Assembly: GCA_008360955.1 (NCBI GenBank)
Contig: LUCM01005822.1
Span: 233,053 to 297,052, forward strand
Reading direction: 5' to 3'
Source of the DNA: Fasciolopsis buskii
Taxonomy: Eukaryota > Platyhelminthes > Trematoda > Plagiorchiida > Fasciolidae
Length of the DNA stretch: 64,000 bases
Both the position numbers and the translations under genes were made by a program. Below, one piece after another: positions 12,801 through 27,800 of the stretch; the first letter of the stretch is position 1, and each line of letters begins with the position of its first letter. Below the pieces are notes generated by a model that was not told where the DNA came from, searched no databases, and was given only the letters and a program-made list of their open reading frames with translations.

Positions 12801-15800
12801 CTGGTCATGGTTATCCGTCGTCTTAGAAACGTCAACTACTACTAAATATTTTGGCCGTTTCAAATTTACAGGTTGTTTTTCCGTCGAATTTGCACAGAAC
12901 ACCGGCGGACATTTAGGCGGGCTTCTTTAACCTTTTCTGACGATCACCGGATCGTCCCTAATATTCAGTTCATCTGTCATTCCCTTGTGGTGCTTACTTC
13001 ATCCTCAACGGATTATTCAAATGAAGACTTCAGAAAGTGCCATTGTTGTCCCGTCGTTATTTATTCACTACCTAAGATTCTGATCGTCAGATGGGAAGTG
13101 ATCTAAGGGTGAGCCTGTAGCTACTGCTTTGATTCCGCTCGATACATAGAACCTGGCGTAGTGGACTGAATGAATCTTGGGCCGCGTAACCAATGGTATT
13201 TTTGTTCCTCTTTGCATTCCGCATGGCTGGAAGGTACTTGGTGCACTGCCAATAATTAATGACAATCAAGTGACAACTCTGCAGTATTTTCGTAGTTTTA
13301 TATGATACTGTAGATACAGGTATTGTCTAATGAGTTATTTCATTGACTGTCTGATGGATGGATCAAATTTGTTCCCTTTCTCCAAATACTTTTGAATCTC
13401 TTAGGAAACAGAAGTTGATGAAATCCTAACGTACATTGCGCAACACATAAATAAAAGTTTATTACCTACGTTCGCCCAAGCTTCAAGAGAGTTTGCAATG
13501 AATTTTAAATCCACATTTGGATTAGTTCATCAATTGGCTGTGACCAACTACTGTGTCCACTGTCCCAAACGTCTTCGGAAAAATTGCCATCATTTGTCAC
13601 TTTGGAGCACTTGCTTATTTTAGAATCGAATCTAAAAAGAAATCTTAAGTTGACATAGTAATTACCTGTGTTAAGTGCCGTCATCTTTCTCACCATTTAC
13701 GACCGTTCATAGGACTACCAAACATGTGCTGCAGTCCGAGATCAAAAAGGCGACCTGCTTATCGAGTACACGTTCAGATACTGGCTTCACAAAATCTGGA
13801 CATTCTCTCATTTAGGGTGCGAAGCAGAAAATCGTTGAGGTAAAATGAATGGCGGGTCGGTAAATATCTTAGTTCATTCAGGACAAATCACAAGGCTGAG
13901 AAACTGTCGACTACGATATATTGCTAACCGTTCCGTGTTTGACAACAATACTGCATTATTTTATCAAACTCGTTTACTGCCCTTCCATTGCACAATAAAA
14001 TATCTGTAGCTATCGGAAGGAATGGCATGCCCGATTCGAGGACGTTCTAACTTTTATTAGCTAAATCAGAAAACGGGCACATAAAAGACTTACGTTGCGC
14101 GAAGCCAAGTATTTCATGCCTTCGGCTATTTGATAAACGAACGTTAGCAGTTGCTTCTGGAATTGTGGTGTTTCAGCCTGATTCTGTGTCAGGTTTTTGC
14201 GCAACGATTGCAGATAAGAACGCAGATTTCCCCGAGGGCAGTACTCAATAACCAGAAGAGGACCGATTCCTGGGAACGAATAAAGCATGCGCATTTTTTA
14301 TACGTCAGGTGTTTTTCTAAGGACCAAAGTTGAATAAATCAAATCAATGAATGAAATAGGAGTGTCTTTTTAATGCTGCCCTGTACACTATTAAAAGTTA
14401 ATGATAATAAGGCAAAATGAAATCAGATAAACGAAAACGTTTGTCAGATATTTTTTTATACATCTATATCATTTTCTGTGCCGTGCACTTGATTTGTCTC
14501 AAATGATCCAAATGAGGGTGATTTTACCAACTGAAGCAATGTCTAGCAACAGTAACTGAGTTTAAATATAACATGCGGAAGGCGAGGCAACTAAACCCTA
14601 AGTAAGCAATCCCAAGTTACGAAAGTACTGGACATAGTCAGTTTAAGCAACCAGTGGATGTAAACTCTTAATAGTCTACACGCTACTTACTACCCAGGAT
14701 AAATTTATGGCAGGCTTTCACCTGACAAAGATGAGGGCGTGTCGGCCAAATTGCCAGAAACTAGGTGGGCAAAATTTCATCTCTACAATGTGCATTTTAC
14801 CTTCCATGGTTTTGCCTCAAGACAATAAGAAAAAGTATGAAACCACCCATAGTCTCTATTTAATATTATTTAAAGTGGTAGTGACTAGGAATGGCTAAGT
14901 GTGCCAAGATAAAGTTGTGTACACATCGGAAATCAATGCCTGTTACAATGCGCAGCAATGTTTAGGAAAAGAACAATCTGGTGTTTTAACCTGCATTTTA
15001 TCCATAGACGTCATGTGATTTACTCAACAAAATCACCTCCGTTCATTATAGCAACCAAATCCCTTGGTAGTTAAGATATTCTCGGTAGGGAAAACCCCGG
15101 TCAATGTTAAAGTGAGCCACTACATCAAGGTCATTTGAGCGAGATTCGACGCTATTGTAAGGCAATATAGAAGGGGACAATAAAATTAAGTTATCCCGTT
15201 GTTCGAATGTAGCATTTAGTTTTGCAGAGTTTGAAACTTGATATCACGTTACAGATCACACTCGGAACACTGTGATAAACCAAACCATAAAATTTACAGT
15301 GCTTCATCAAAAGCATATTTTCGGAGCAGCGCAGAGACGACGTCTCCTATATATTCCCTAGAAAACGTTTTTGAGAATAAATCCACTCGATCCAACAGAA
15401 TGTACTGAATAAATCACATTTCCCATCACATAAAATGACGAATAAATTTGGGAATTATTGATGTCAGCTGGCGCAAAGCGTGCTTGGAGATGGTAAAAAT
15501 GAGTCAGGTTGTTTTGATTCATGAGCAAGTAATGAAAGATAATTTATTTTGGCCACAACTTTGTTCATCTGCCTAGCGCATGCTGCTTTGCGGCACACAA
15601 AAGCGCCTCGCAAGAGAAAACAATCAATGAAGTTTGTCGGACCGACAACATAATTGCAATACTCGATCTACCTGGTGATGAGTTGCCAGTAAATAGTCAT
15701 CCACATCAATGAAGAACAGTCAAAGATACTTCAACAAGTGCCGAATCATATTCTAATTATTTTTAACTTCCATTGCAAAAGCTACCTTGTAAAATTAATC

Positions 15801-18800
15801 ACAGTGGCGAATAATGCGCCATGATGTTACTTTCGAGATGTTAGTTTTTGTGCGAGATACGGTTTTCATTGTTCATTCGCTTGGAAAATCTAAAGCCCAG
15901 CAAGCTGCTAAAAAGATTTAAACTTAATTCTATCCCTCCAGTCACACTAATTTTAGAGACAAGATTTATCGCTCTGAAAATATACATCTAGCTTCCTTCA
16001 TGGCTCTCGGTTGTCAAGGAGAACAATCTTCTGCTCACAAGTAGGGCACTGAGATATAAGCACAAAATCGACCAACATTTTTCAATGTTGTGTATTTTAA
16101 ACCGCAAAGTAGGACATTGTGCTTTCGCAATTTAACACTTACCGAGTTTTCAGTACATATAATAGTTTATATATACATAAACATATATTCAATAATATGT
16201 GCTGAAAGTTAAACCTTACCAGAAGTCCATGTCGGGTTTTGCGATTATTGCCGCATCTAGCTTAGTTTTTGCCAATTCACCAACATTCTTGGACATCTTG
16301 AATGTAAGTTGCTACTGGAATCATGTTTTATGGCTACATTGTGAGTGTGCAGACAATCCATTTTGGGACCAGAAACGCTATTTTTGGTTGTTTTATTTGT
16401 TTTAGACACTGTCAGCGCATGGATCGGCTGTGCCATAAGGACAAGGAAGATTATTTGTTCATTGACATCTTCGTGGTACAGATACAATTCTGGTTGAAAC
16501 TTTCCATCACGATGTCCAAATGTGTAAATGAATTGACAGAAGACTACTGAGTATGTTTGTCTGATGAGCGGCAATAACAGCGGAACTGGTCCTGTTCTCC
16601 CGTCAAATTATTTTCAAGTACGTTAAAATTGCTGGCTAAAAACATGCCACATTGTGGTCCTTGTGTCATCGGTCAGTAGGTTGCCAGAACAAACAGTTAT
16701 CACATCTGTGACCCTAAAATGGACTGTCGACCCATTAAGATTCCTGTCGTTTGAATTTTATCCTGTTGAAATTATATTCATATATTTGACCATATATTTA
16801 TCCTGAATATAATAAATATCCGGAAGTGCTGCATGTATAAGGGGCAACCTATTTTGTTCATGATATATTTGGCGTATAGATGTGATAAACAACCAGTGTT
16901 ATTTTTTAAATTGCATTTGGGATGAATCACACTTGTTCCATGCAGCACATAAGTAGCAATACTGCTCGTTACAGCAAATGATTATTATTTTTCAAACCAA
17001 AGACAGAGAAAATGACAAGAACATTTTTATTTGGTGACCATAAGAAGATCATCACAAAACTAATGAGTTCTGTTAAAAGCTTCAAGCACAATCGAAATAA
17101 AGATGAATAGCTCAAACAAATGAACATTCAGTAGTGAAGTCTATCAAAACGTGACACGCTGAATATTTATGTATCATTTGTCGTTTCTCCCACTTTCCAT
17201 CTACCTACAGTTCTTGAAACTAAGAACGACAACTCAGATCTAAGCCCCAAATAGGTTGATTGTATTGCGTTAACTTTTTTTTCAAAATAGAATCGTTCAA
17301 ATTATTTCAAACCCGAGAAACGTTTTCATGACGAATTAATTGGTGCAGTTTGGGAAATAAACGAAGACAAATTGATGGATCACTCGATGTGATAATTTTG
17401 CACACTGAAATAATACACTAGATTCAAGCAGCCAAACATAAATTGCAGCATACGAGGGAATTCACGGCCACGTTTTCTTACCTGGAAACATGCAACGGCC
17501 AACCAGTGCAACTACATATGGGTGAATACCGGCTGCTTTCATCACTATGAGTTCGGTTTCGAATAAAGGGTTCGTTATTGCTTTGTATCTAGCCTTTTTT
17601 AGATGGCGATCTCGTGATATCTCTTGGTTTACTCGGATCAATCGACTACAGCAAATTGCAGTACTCGATTGATTTTGGTCCGGTTGATGAATGAAAGTGA
17701 ATTGATCTTTTATTCGTGAACAAACGCCGACGGTTGTATTGGAGGGGTTTGATAAGTCGGGGTTAAGCATCGTGACGCTTGTTGACGGATCCATGGGAGC
17801 CAGTTCGGCATAAACGCAACATGAGCTAGCCTGATCCGTGCATGATTTTGGTGGCTTTTGAATTCCATAAACGGTGGAGATTTCTGAAGAAATACTACTG
17901 CAGTCGTTTGCTTGGCCTAACTCAAGTGAAAGAAAATGAAAATTATAACTCATTAGGACAGGAAGCAGTTTGCATTATAGGGTATTTCACTGGCAGTCAA
18001 TGTAAAGTTCACCTCTGACTATAAATATTGAAGTTAGTCCATCACCTGTTATTAAAACTATACGTGTATGAATATTCACCGATTCACAAATAGAACTTTT
18101 GAAGCAAAAACGCACAAATATAGATATTCAGTGATTCTGTTTATCCAATTTCGTTTTTAATAATCAACATACTGCTGTCCGTTCTTTTATTGAAGAAAAA
18201 ATTCTATGGTTGAATTATATGATCGCCCGCCAGTATACGAAATTAATAGAACTGGCCGATCATCCTTAGGCTCACTAGCAAAGACATACATAAGTGGAAT
18301 AGCTAAGGGCGCATCCAAAACAGGTGTAAAATTGATTTTATACTCTACTCCCATGTTGAAACAAATCCCCCCCCCCAAACATGAAAATCAAAACTTCGGA
18401 CGGGAAACGCTTGTCATTTTTGTTATCTTGTTTATGACTGAAACACACAAAATGGTCCACATTTGAACAGAACTACCATTTTTAATTGATTAGTGGACTT
18501 TCCAGTGTCGGTTAATCGATTTTCCACTCTTCATCGGGGCAGAGTACGCCCATCGATTTTTGATCCACCAAAGAATAGGAACAAATGCATCATCCTAAAG
18601 TGCACGTTAACCGACTCATTGTAGCGAATACTGGTACGAACAACTGTTCGGAGCACGTGCTGTACCCCTTGAAGAACAAACACCAGGAAAATTCTCTGCG
18701 TCACGAGAGACATCAGCATAACATATTGCGGAATACTCAATAGAGTTGACTTTATTTTATTTTATTCTGCTAGGCAGAACTATTACCTTATAAATGAACT

Positions 18801-21800
18801 TGGCATATCATATGATCTACATATAACTGCTGGATGCCTCCCTCATCCATTTTCGTATGGGTCAGAGGTGAGTTAACAAACGGTAGACTGCCGGTTACAA
18901 AACGTTATCAACAGGATTTAGTGTACCATATACATAAGATTTCGGTAAGCACAATTCATAAGTTACCACCTCAAAATAGCTAGGAGACTGGAATATGAAA
19001 ACAACAAAACAATAAAGTGCACTAGAAAAGAGAAAGTTATATTATTTCTCAGTACACGAATAGGATAGTGATTTGATGACAGTTCTGTGCTCCAAATAGC
19101 CACTCCTTGCAGCAAAAGATTTTATAACCTACTCATGAGTGATGACATCGATCCTCACTAATTCATACTGCTCCCGATCAAAATATACCCATCGTCAAAA
19201 TAGCAGTAGCTAATGTGTTGAACTTGCACTTGCCATCGGAAAAGCATGCCGTACGACTGAGGCATGTCCTAAATTTCGGTGCAAAACAAGGCAAATATGA
19301 ATGCACATAGTAGATCCGCAACTAAGACAACTAAATTTCCGAACTAGATGCTAATTCACGGCCCATTGAGTATACGCTAGATTTTGCAATGGTTTTGGGG
19401 TGTTTACATTCTCATTTTTTATGGCATAAAGAACAAGCGGATTTACTTAGCTTGAGCATTACCGAATAATTTAGGTTACGAAAACTGACAGGCTGTCGAA
19501 TAAATAGAGGGTCGGTGAATTCCTGTTTCCATCTTTAGATTTCGAAAGCATCGAGAGCACAGCCATTTGAAAATACCTATTCACCGTCATTCAGTAAGAA
19601 TTCCCTTTGACAACCATCCAGTTTGGCTATCTTTCATGAACGTCGTGGACAACAAAGTCGTCTGATTTACCCTACTGTTTAACAAACAAATGTCTAGCCA
19701 CTCGTTCAGAATTAAATATCTGCACTGTGGGAAACGCGAATAAAATTGAGACCAAATATCAGAAATGACAGCCTTTCTAATCATTTAACAGCATGATGTT
19801 TTAATGCTGAACGAATTTCTATTAGTAAGAAATTTTGGAATCCAAGCTGGCAACCAATTAACTCGATGAGTCCATATTTCACACAGTAGACTACAAACAC
19901 GAACAGTTAATACGATATTTCGCATTTTACTTGAAAATTACTTCAGCGTACTTTAGTAACAGACTTACTTCCACTGAAAAACACCTCTTTCACCGCGACA
20001 GGAACTACATTTTTGTCCGTGAACCTTGTTTCCCTAAATTGTACTGTTTGGTTGATAACACGAAAAATATGCCGACGCAGGGGCATACACAGGTCACTGC
20101 TGTTTGGGGGCAGACGAAGTTGCGCCCGAAGAACACGACCATGGGCACCACATCCAAGTAGGCGTGAAATTCGAAGACTAGAGCATATTTGGACGTAAGG
20201 AAATGTCACATTCAAAGAGCTTGATAATGATAAGGTACAGTAACTCATGAGCTAAGGTACACAATACGTGAAAAACAACGCAATAAAAATATCACAAAAC
20301 CAAGAAGGTCACTCGAAATGTACTACGGAGCTTCGTCATGTATACTTATTTCAGAGCCCCAAAACGTTGATTTAAACACAGGGATCTGGATAAAGGATCT
20401 CTATCTTTAGGAGAAGCGTTACATCCCGAATGGGATGGGACATGAGAGCACGCATATGGCGAGCACATGACTGCTGTTCTTTGAGCCGGACAGTCGACCA
20501 CAAATGTGTTAGGGCAGACAGTCCAGAGTATGGCGCATAAGTATGAAGAATCTGACCGCTGTATTTTGATAGGCTAAACAAGTGAGGTTGCTCCGTTGAA
20601 GTCCGCGAGATTTTCACACAGGTTAATCAGGGACTCAATATGACATGGTTCCGTATCACGGTTGGTGACAAGCTGTACGCGAAATCACGCTTTATCGATG
20701 TATGTTTTCGACACTGAATCCTTCTGTACATTTCATCCCGAAGTAACATGGATTGTGAGACGGAAACGTAAAATTAAATTATCAGTCTAAAGCAGATGAT
20801 CTTCATAAACATCGAAAAATACTGCAGTCCGGTTCCGTGACAGAAACTATGAGACAAGTAATTAAAATTATTGAGTTCGAAAGAAAATTCAAAGTTAAAA
20901 GTAATAAGAAAAAGATATTTGTCAAACTCTAATTAAATTTCAAAAACCATCTACGTTTGTTGTCGAGGCATGGTGTGCACGGGAACTACACAACTTTGAG
21001 GCTTGAAGACTACCTGCCTCATGGATATTACATTTAGGGATCACCGTAGTGCGAACAACGGTGCCCAACATTTTTGCTTTGTTGAGATCTACGAGTTTCA
21101 ATGAGCCAAGCTACTTCGGCATCTTGCTTTCTTGCTTAACTCGGTATTACTCGCCTACAACAAGCATAGTTCAAAAAAATGTTATGTCTTCCAAGTCCTG
21201 AAGGAGCGCATTAATTACTAGAAACATTCCACCCAGATAGGTTAAATTGGTTGCTTCTGCGATTAGGATTTAAGTAAAACAGCCTATGTGAAGTCCGCCT
21301 TCATCCTTATGCTTTTTGAAGATTTAACCTATTTGCTGCATCCGCAGCATAAATGTGATCTCCGGACTTTCACGATCAATGATAGTACGCAGTTACGTGG
21401 TCTTACAATGAGTTTTCGGTCACCGGTTAAGATGACAGAACTGTGTGACCAGAGATATATTTACCTAAGGGATGGTAAACAATAGTAGTTTTCGGTTGTT
21501 CATGAAATAAGTTGCACTTACAATCAATACTAGACATTTAAATAGTAATCTATCAAAAGACTTGTGGTAATTAGTTCAAAGCCATTTGTGGGCTCACAGC
21601 TTAACTCTTTGACTGTTATACAAGGCTGTAAAACCGTAGGAAATGCTTTGGAATCGAGTTCAAACAGATAGCACAACCAACGAATGAACGATTGCGTCGT
21701 CTGACTAATGAGAGGCTGCTTAGACAGTAATTAGCTGAGTAAACAATCATTCGAGGCGGACGAATCTCAGAACCAATTAAGTGAGTAGACTTTAAGTGGC

Positions 21801-24800
21801 GTTTGTTAATTACGGTCATCTAGCAAACGCAGTCCCATTTCACCAATCAACCAGTGTTTTTCGGAGGCAAATAGGTAATCACAGTCAACCCAGTCGGAAC
21901 TACTCCACAAATTTATGCAAGCGGTTCGTTTTGAAGTTGTGGAATAAATAAGCCAAAGCAAATTTATCTACATTGTTATATTTACATAATTAAGTGGCTT
22001 ATGCTTGTGTGTATTAAAAATCAAAACAAACAAAACGGTTTCTTCTGAGTTGACTGCTTTGACGCTTGGTGGACAAAGGTACCACTTCTCTAAGGTAAGC
22101 ATTATGTGTTGCATTTCGTACCATTGTGGTTTCGATTTTATTGATTGGTCAGAAGAGATTTCTGTGCGCACTAGCATAAGACGCCGGACGCTGTACCGTT
22201 ACCATGGTTGCTGCTTTGTAAGCAGATTTTCTAAACACGTTCCATTGGTGCAAACTTTAGATTATGTGATGATTTTATAAATGCCACACTTTTTGTTTAG
22301 TTTCTGTTATTTGAAAGCTTCTACTGTAGATGACGTGACAGAATGAAGAAAAATCACGACTACATTTGGTAAAAGTGGCCTGTGAAATAGTACGAAAAAT
22401 TGGTGTGGTCTTGCACGAATCAACTATCGGTTGTTTACTCACAGTCAGCCGTTTTTATCATCAGTTTTGAAAAGCTTTTGAGGATCCATTTGGTTCCATC
22501 AGTGTACTTGGAAAAATACAAAAACCAACATTTATTACTTTGGTGATACCTATGCCACAGCTGAAATTGGATGGCATGTGTTATCATGTGCATAGTTTTA
22601 TTGCTAATTTTAAGCGATTCATCTGACTTAAAAAAAAATCTATACTGTTGGAACCGAATCATTTCAGAACATTGTTGCTTTGGTTCCATAGATACACTCT
22701 CCATGGTCTGGTTACCAAAAAATCTCCTTCGTGACAATTTTATATCGAATTGCCGGCATGAGTGAAAAACGACGATCCGACCCGTGGTTTCCGATGCCCG
22801 TTTGAGTAGCCACCAGTCATGAGGACGAAGCAAACAGTGCAAAAGAATTACTCAAGTAATAACAGATCAATTCTACTAAAATACCACTGAAAAAGGAATC
22901 GACATAAGCCAACAACGTCATATCTTTCATCAATTATACGTAAACCACCTAATCAAAAGGGCTGCCTCCCGACGTTTACCACCTTTGTTTCTCAGTAGGG
23001 AATTTTGGACCGAATGTCGAATCGCTCGGTCACCGCAAAAAGAGTGACATCTACCATCACTATACCAAAATAAAATGCCGTAATCAACAGTTTGAAAGGA
23101 ATATTATTTACTTTGAAAAAAGATCGCCTGCATTAGGGAGAAAAGACTTGAAACAATTTAGAAAGAACATGGCAGAAATCCCCTTGGCTCAGTTACTTAA
23201 CAGAGATGCCTACTACTGAGCGCATCCCCGAGTTGCAGATAAGAGGACAGCCACCATTCAGATGGTCAGCCGTGAATAAGGTAGGCTCAAGCCCAATGAA
23301 TAAGCTGTCACGGACAGGCAACGGCAGTGTCCAGGGCGTAAAGGATTACCGTCCGGCAAGCTATTTCCCTAACAAACCAGAAGAACCCACTGGTGGCAGG
23401 ATTGACTTGCACAGTGACTGTAGTAATTATAGATGTATTAGCCTAATATCGGGAAAGTCTAGGTTGCTTTCGTTCGTCATTCCCCACGGGCTGTGCAACA
23501 CGCGTGAATGGCAAGCTCACGAGGAACAGGCATGATTTCGCGCTGGTTGTGGAAGTGTCGATGAAATTTTCAGCCTCCAACAGCTGTTAGAACACCGTAC
23601 TACATTCAAAGGCCAAAGATCATCGTGTCCCTGGACATTCCCTCAGCTTTGCTTATGTTGATGGGTCTGCGTTGTAGCACTGTGCTGAAAACTGGAATAC
23701 CCGAGACGTATGCGTCGATCCACAAAAAGTTGTACCGTCATACCTCAGGTCGGGTTAAGAATTATGGCTAGCTTTCGCCCCTGTTTGTTGTCTGTAGTGG
23801 AGTACTGCAAGGCTGCTCTATATCCCCATTTCTTTTCGACTTTGTCATAGAGGATGTTCTACAGGACGCTTCATTTGGTCTTCTATACGACAGAATTAAA
23901 CTTCTTCAACAGAATGGAGTTCTCAACTTGGAGTATGCCGATGATATGGTTTTGCTGAGTGACAATACAAAGGCAACTGAACGTGCCTTAAACCACTTTG
24001 CGATTGAGTTCTCTAGGTACGTATGTGCTTTGGACCTTCAATATGCAAAACACTTTTTCAAGACTGGTACGAGCCTAGGCCTGACCCCATTCTTTGTGGT
24101 GGTCGGCTAGGAGTATTCATTAGCTTCAAGTACCTCTGGATCATATCTTGTAAAGGTGTTGCGGAGGCGATCTCAGCAGGATTTGCGAAGGCCGGAACGG
24201 CTTTCGCAAACCTGCTGCCCTTGTGGTGCGGCCATGAAATCCGGCTTTCCCTCGGGAGATGGACGTACAATGCCACAGTTCATGATGTTCTTACTTACGG
24301 TTGCGAGACCTAGCCTTTTCGTGCTGAGGTTTTCTGGTGACGTTTTGTCTTCAACCGCCGATGTCTTTGAAACCAGGCTCGTGTTTGGTGTGAATATCGG
24401 GTGAGCACTAACGAGGTATGACGTCCTATGTTGGGTACAGGCAATCGTCCTCCGACTGACGTAATCGCTCTACGTCGCCTTCGATGACTGGTGCACGCAT
24501 TGCGTATGCCTGCTCACTGTCTGCCTTTTCGTGCTCTTGTTGCACGTGTCTTACAAGGCTAGAAGAAGCAATGTGGTGATCAGGCTATGACTTAGCGTAG
24601 AGGTATGAATAATACACCTTCGATTTTGCCTTCAGTTGATGCTTCCATCCTTCCTGTTTGGAGAGCAAAAGATGAAGATTGTTGTTGGTTGGAGACGCTG
24701 AGAGATATGGCCCAGAACCGAAGTCACTGGCGCGAATCTTGTGTGACCGGTCTGTAGAACTCAATTCCCTTAAAAATCATCCGAAAACAACCAGACTGCT

Positions 24801-27800
24801 TATGGTAAATACACAAAGACAGTTGGTTTGTCGTGGTTCAGTATTGTTTTCTTCTTATTTATCCACCTTCTGTAAAGTTCCATTTGCATGTTTTTCCATA
24901 GGTCACGCAATTGTATCAACCCGGTGTAATACATATATACATATGTGCATATATATAATGCAGAACAACTATTTTGACTGACTGCCGCTCGGTGATCTAC
25001 ACGTCAGCACTGCAACTGTTCGATCACTGAACGAATTTTCCGTGCCCTTACCATTGACGTTGAAGTTTGTGGTAATCCTATGTATCTTTCGCAGTTGGTT
25101 TATAAAAAGACTGTGAATCTGAAGGACCTAGCAACACACTGTTAAATTGAACTATTCATAGTGAGGTATGTTTCCGATCTAGGTAACGGCTGTAATTTTT
25201 TCACTAGAACAACTGCAGTCCAGCTGAGATCCCAGAGCTTCGGTGACTGCTGTAGGTGTAGCTCAAATACTGATTCGACGACGGCAGTGATACAACCTGT
25301 TTGAACAATTCAACTATCATGAGCTATTTATGGCATGTCCTCAGAAATAGTAATGTCAGCGTGACTAATCAAGCTTCAATACCTGGTTCTCTAAAATAAT
25401 AGTTGCACTCAAACAGAAGAAAGCAATGTTGAGGGGTATAGCAACTCTTAGCTTGTTGTATGAATAGGTAGTCTAGTTTCCGCATTGCAGTTACCACGTT
25501 CAATAACTACTACGACTTGAATAAATGTGGATTTTTGATTGCAACGGCAAGGTGACATCTGATTTATTAAAAGAATAAAAACCATGTAATGGTCGTGAAA
25601 CTTTATTAGTCCGCTTCCAAAATATGCAAACAAGACAAGAAAAATATAGGCTCTCTTCTAACTTTTCAATAGTACGCGACTCTCGACAGACAGTTCTCAT
25701 TGAAAGTAATGCTAATCAGAGATATGCTATTTTATGGAATCATTGGGTTAATTCTAACGGTTATTTTTTTACCGTCAGCCTGTTCGTTACGCTGGGATCT
25801 GGATGCGCATCAATAGTTAGAATAAAGATTAACGAAGGCTTAGTTAAGCCATCATCAACTATCTGGGTATGTAAAAAAATCCTGATCGTGTTAAATCTAT
25901 ATTTAATTTGTTCTAAAGAACTCCATATCCATTCCTTAGATTAAGTTGTATCTCTGACCTGGATTTCTGACCTGGATCACGCATGTAAAGTGACGTCTTG
26001 CGGTGACGGGGAAGGGACAGGTTACCTGATGTGGGTCAGTGAGTAACGTGGCAGCTGTTGCAAATCACCATCTTCCCATCGCCAATAGCTCCCACATTGC
26101 GCAGTATTTCAAAGTCTGTTTCCCTTTCTGGGATGTCCCACCTCTGTTTTATAATTATCATGGGGTTTGAAAAAGTTGCGCCACAAATTTTAACTTCATT
26201 TACCAAGTGCAACTACCAATCCCCATCTTTTTAATACTTTTATTAATTTGATTTAATCATAACCCCCTACTAGATTTGATTGTAGTAATTCACTGAACAG
26301 TTCGCCCGTAAAGTATTCCCCTTGCAGATCTATTGAAAGCTTTGATTAATGTAGGTTAATCTAAAAGAATTAAAGTCAGTTGGTTTTGTTCCCGATTCTC
26401 ACATTCTGAAGTCCATCATTTGAACAAGGCATTTTATGTTTTCCGATAAAAAGTCAACCATTAAACTCGACTAGATAAAGAATGCTAAAACGTTTGAGAT
26501 TATTTCAAGGGAATTTCCCGACTTTTTTGACTAACCAAGTTGAATAATATGACAGAGTGACTTGGTCAGTGAGACATCTGCGTTCAGCAACGCTTCCGTC
26601 ACGTTATTCAATTGCGTTAAGCTTGTTGGTACACATTATTATATGTATATATATGTATGTATATGCAAATAAAAATATATACTAATATAAGTTGCAAACA
26701 GAGGAGAAAAGCAAAAAAATATAACCAAAAACCGGAACATGGGGATATGGTTGTGGACGACTAAGAGTGCCGCTTAGCTACAATTCGTTGACATTATATG
26801 CATAAAACAAGTTGTGAAAGAAATAAAATAACTCACCGTAATTCTGTTTGATACTGTGCGTGAGCCTGGGTTTTAATCACAGTGATGTTCATGTATGCAC
26901 TTACTCTTACTCAAAATCCATTAACCGAGAAACGGAATAGCGTAAAATCTCTTTTTATTCACTCTATATCTATTTGTTTTCTGAGGCTGCGTGATTCCGC
27001 CAGCAAAATCCCATAGCAAAGTAGCAAGATGTGCAAATATAGGGACGAGCAGGTCTTGCTGAAACTCATACAACAGGCGTCATATGAACACTTTCCGTTT
27101 CAGTAGATAAAATCATAATGAAACGAATAACCGATTCTGCATCCCGTTTATTCATCGATAACTGAAGATTATTTTCATCAATAAGGCTCAAGCCTTGGTA
27201 TTATCTATCCAGAAATTAGGCTGAAAATTTATTGAATATCTTGTATATATGTAAATATATACCTATATTTATAAGCCAAAATGCACCACGTGCCATCTAA
27301 GGAGAAACAAATTCAAATATGTTCACAATAACTAGAGGTACAAATAGCTAGAAATCTGGCATCAAGAAACAACCGAAAGTACTGGATCTGCTAACAGCCT
27401 TCAACAATGTTTAGCTAGCTTTGATGTGGCGCCCAGGAACTCCTGCACGCAATCCTTTTTACTTTATCTCCAAAGAAGCTTTAGAATTTCTGCATCCGTA
27501 TCCACTGGCTAGGTAGTTCATTAAATTATCACACCAGGCCATGGTACACTTTTGGATATGATCGAGATTCAGGCCGCGACAAGTTTTTATGAATCCCATC
27601 CCTGATCCAAGCATGTTTTCATCCAAATGACGTCAAACTGAGGTAAAATAACTCCACTCACGATAAAAAGGTTGCTGAATCCTGATGCAGTGAAACATGG
27701 AGATCCTTTCTAAGGCGTATTGCTCTTGTTATTGTCTCATCTTTTTAAACCTAGGGAATACCTTATCACAAAGACGAAATTTCCCTTATCCGTAGCACAT

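Noticed and set aside
22435..22842. A 135-codon minus-strand frame
   Set aside because: No recognisable motif, and it lies inside an intron whose flanking exons already join in phase.
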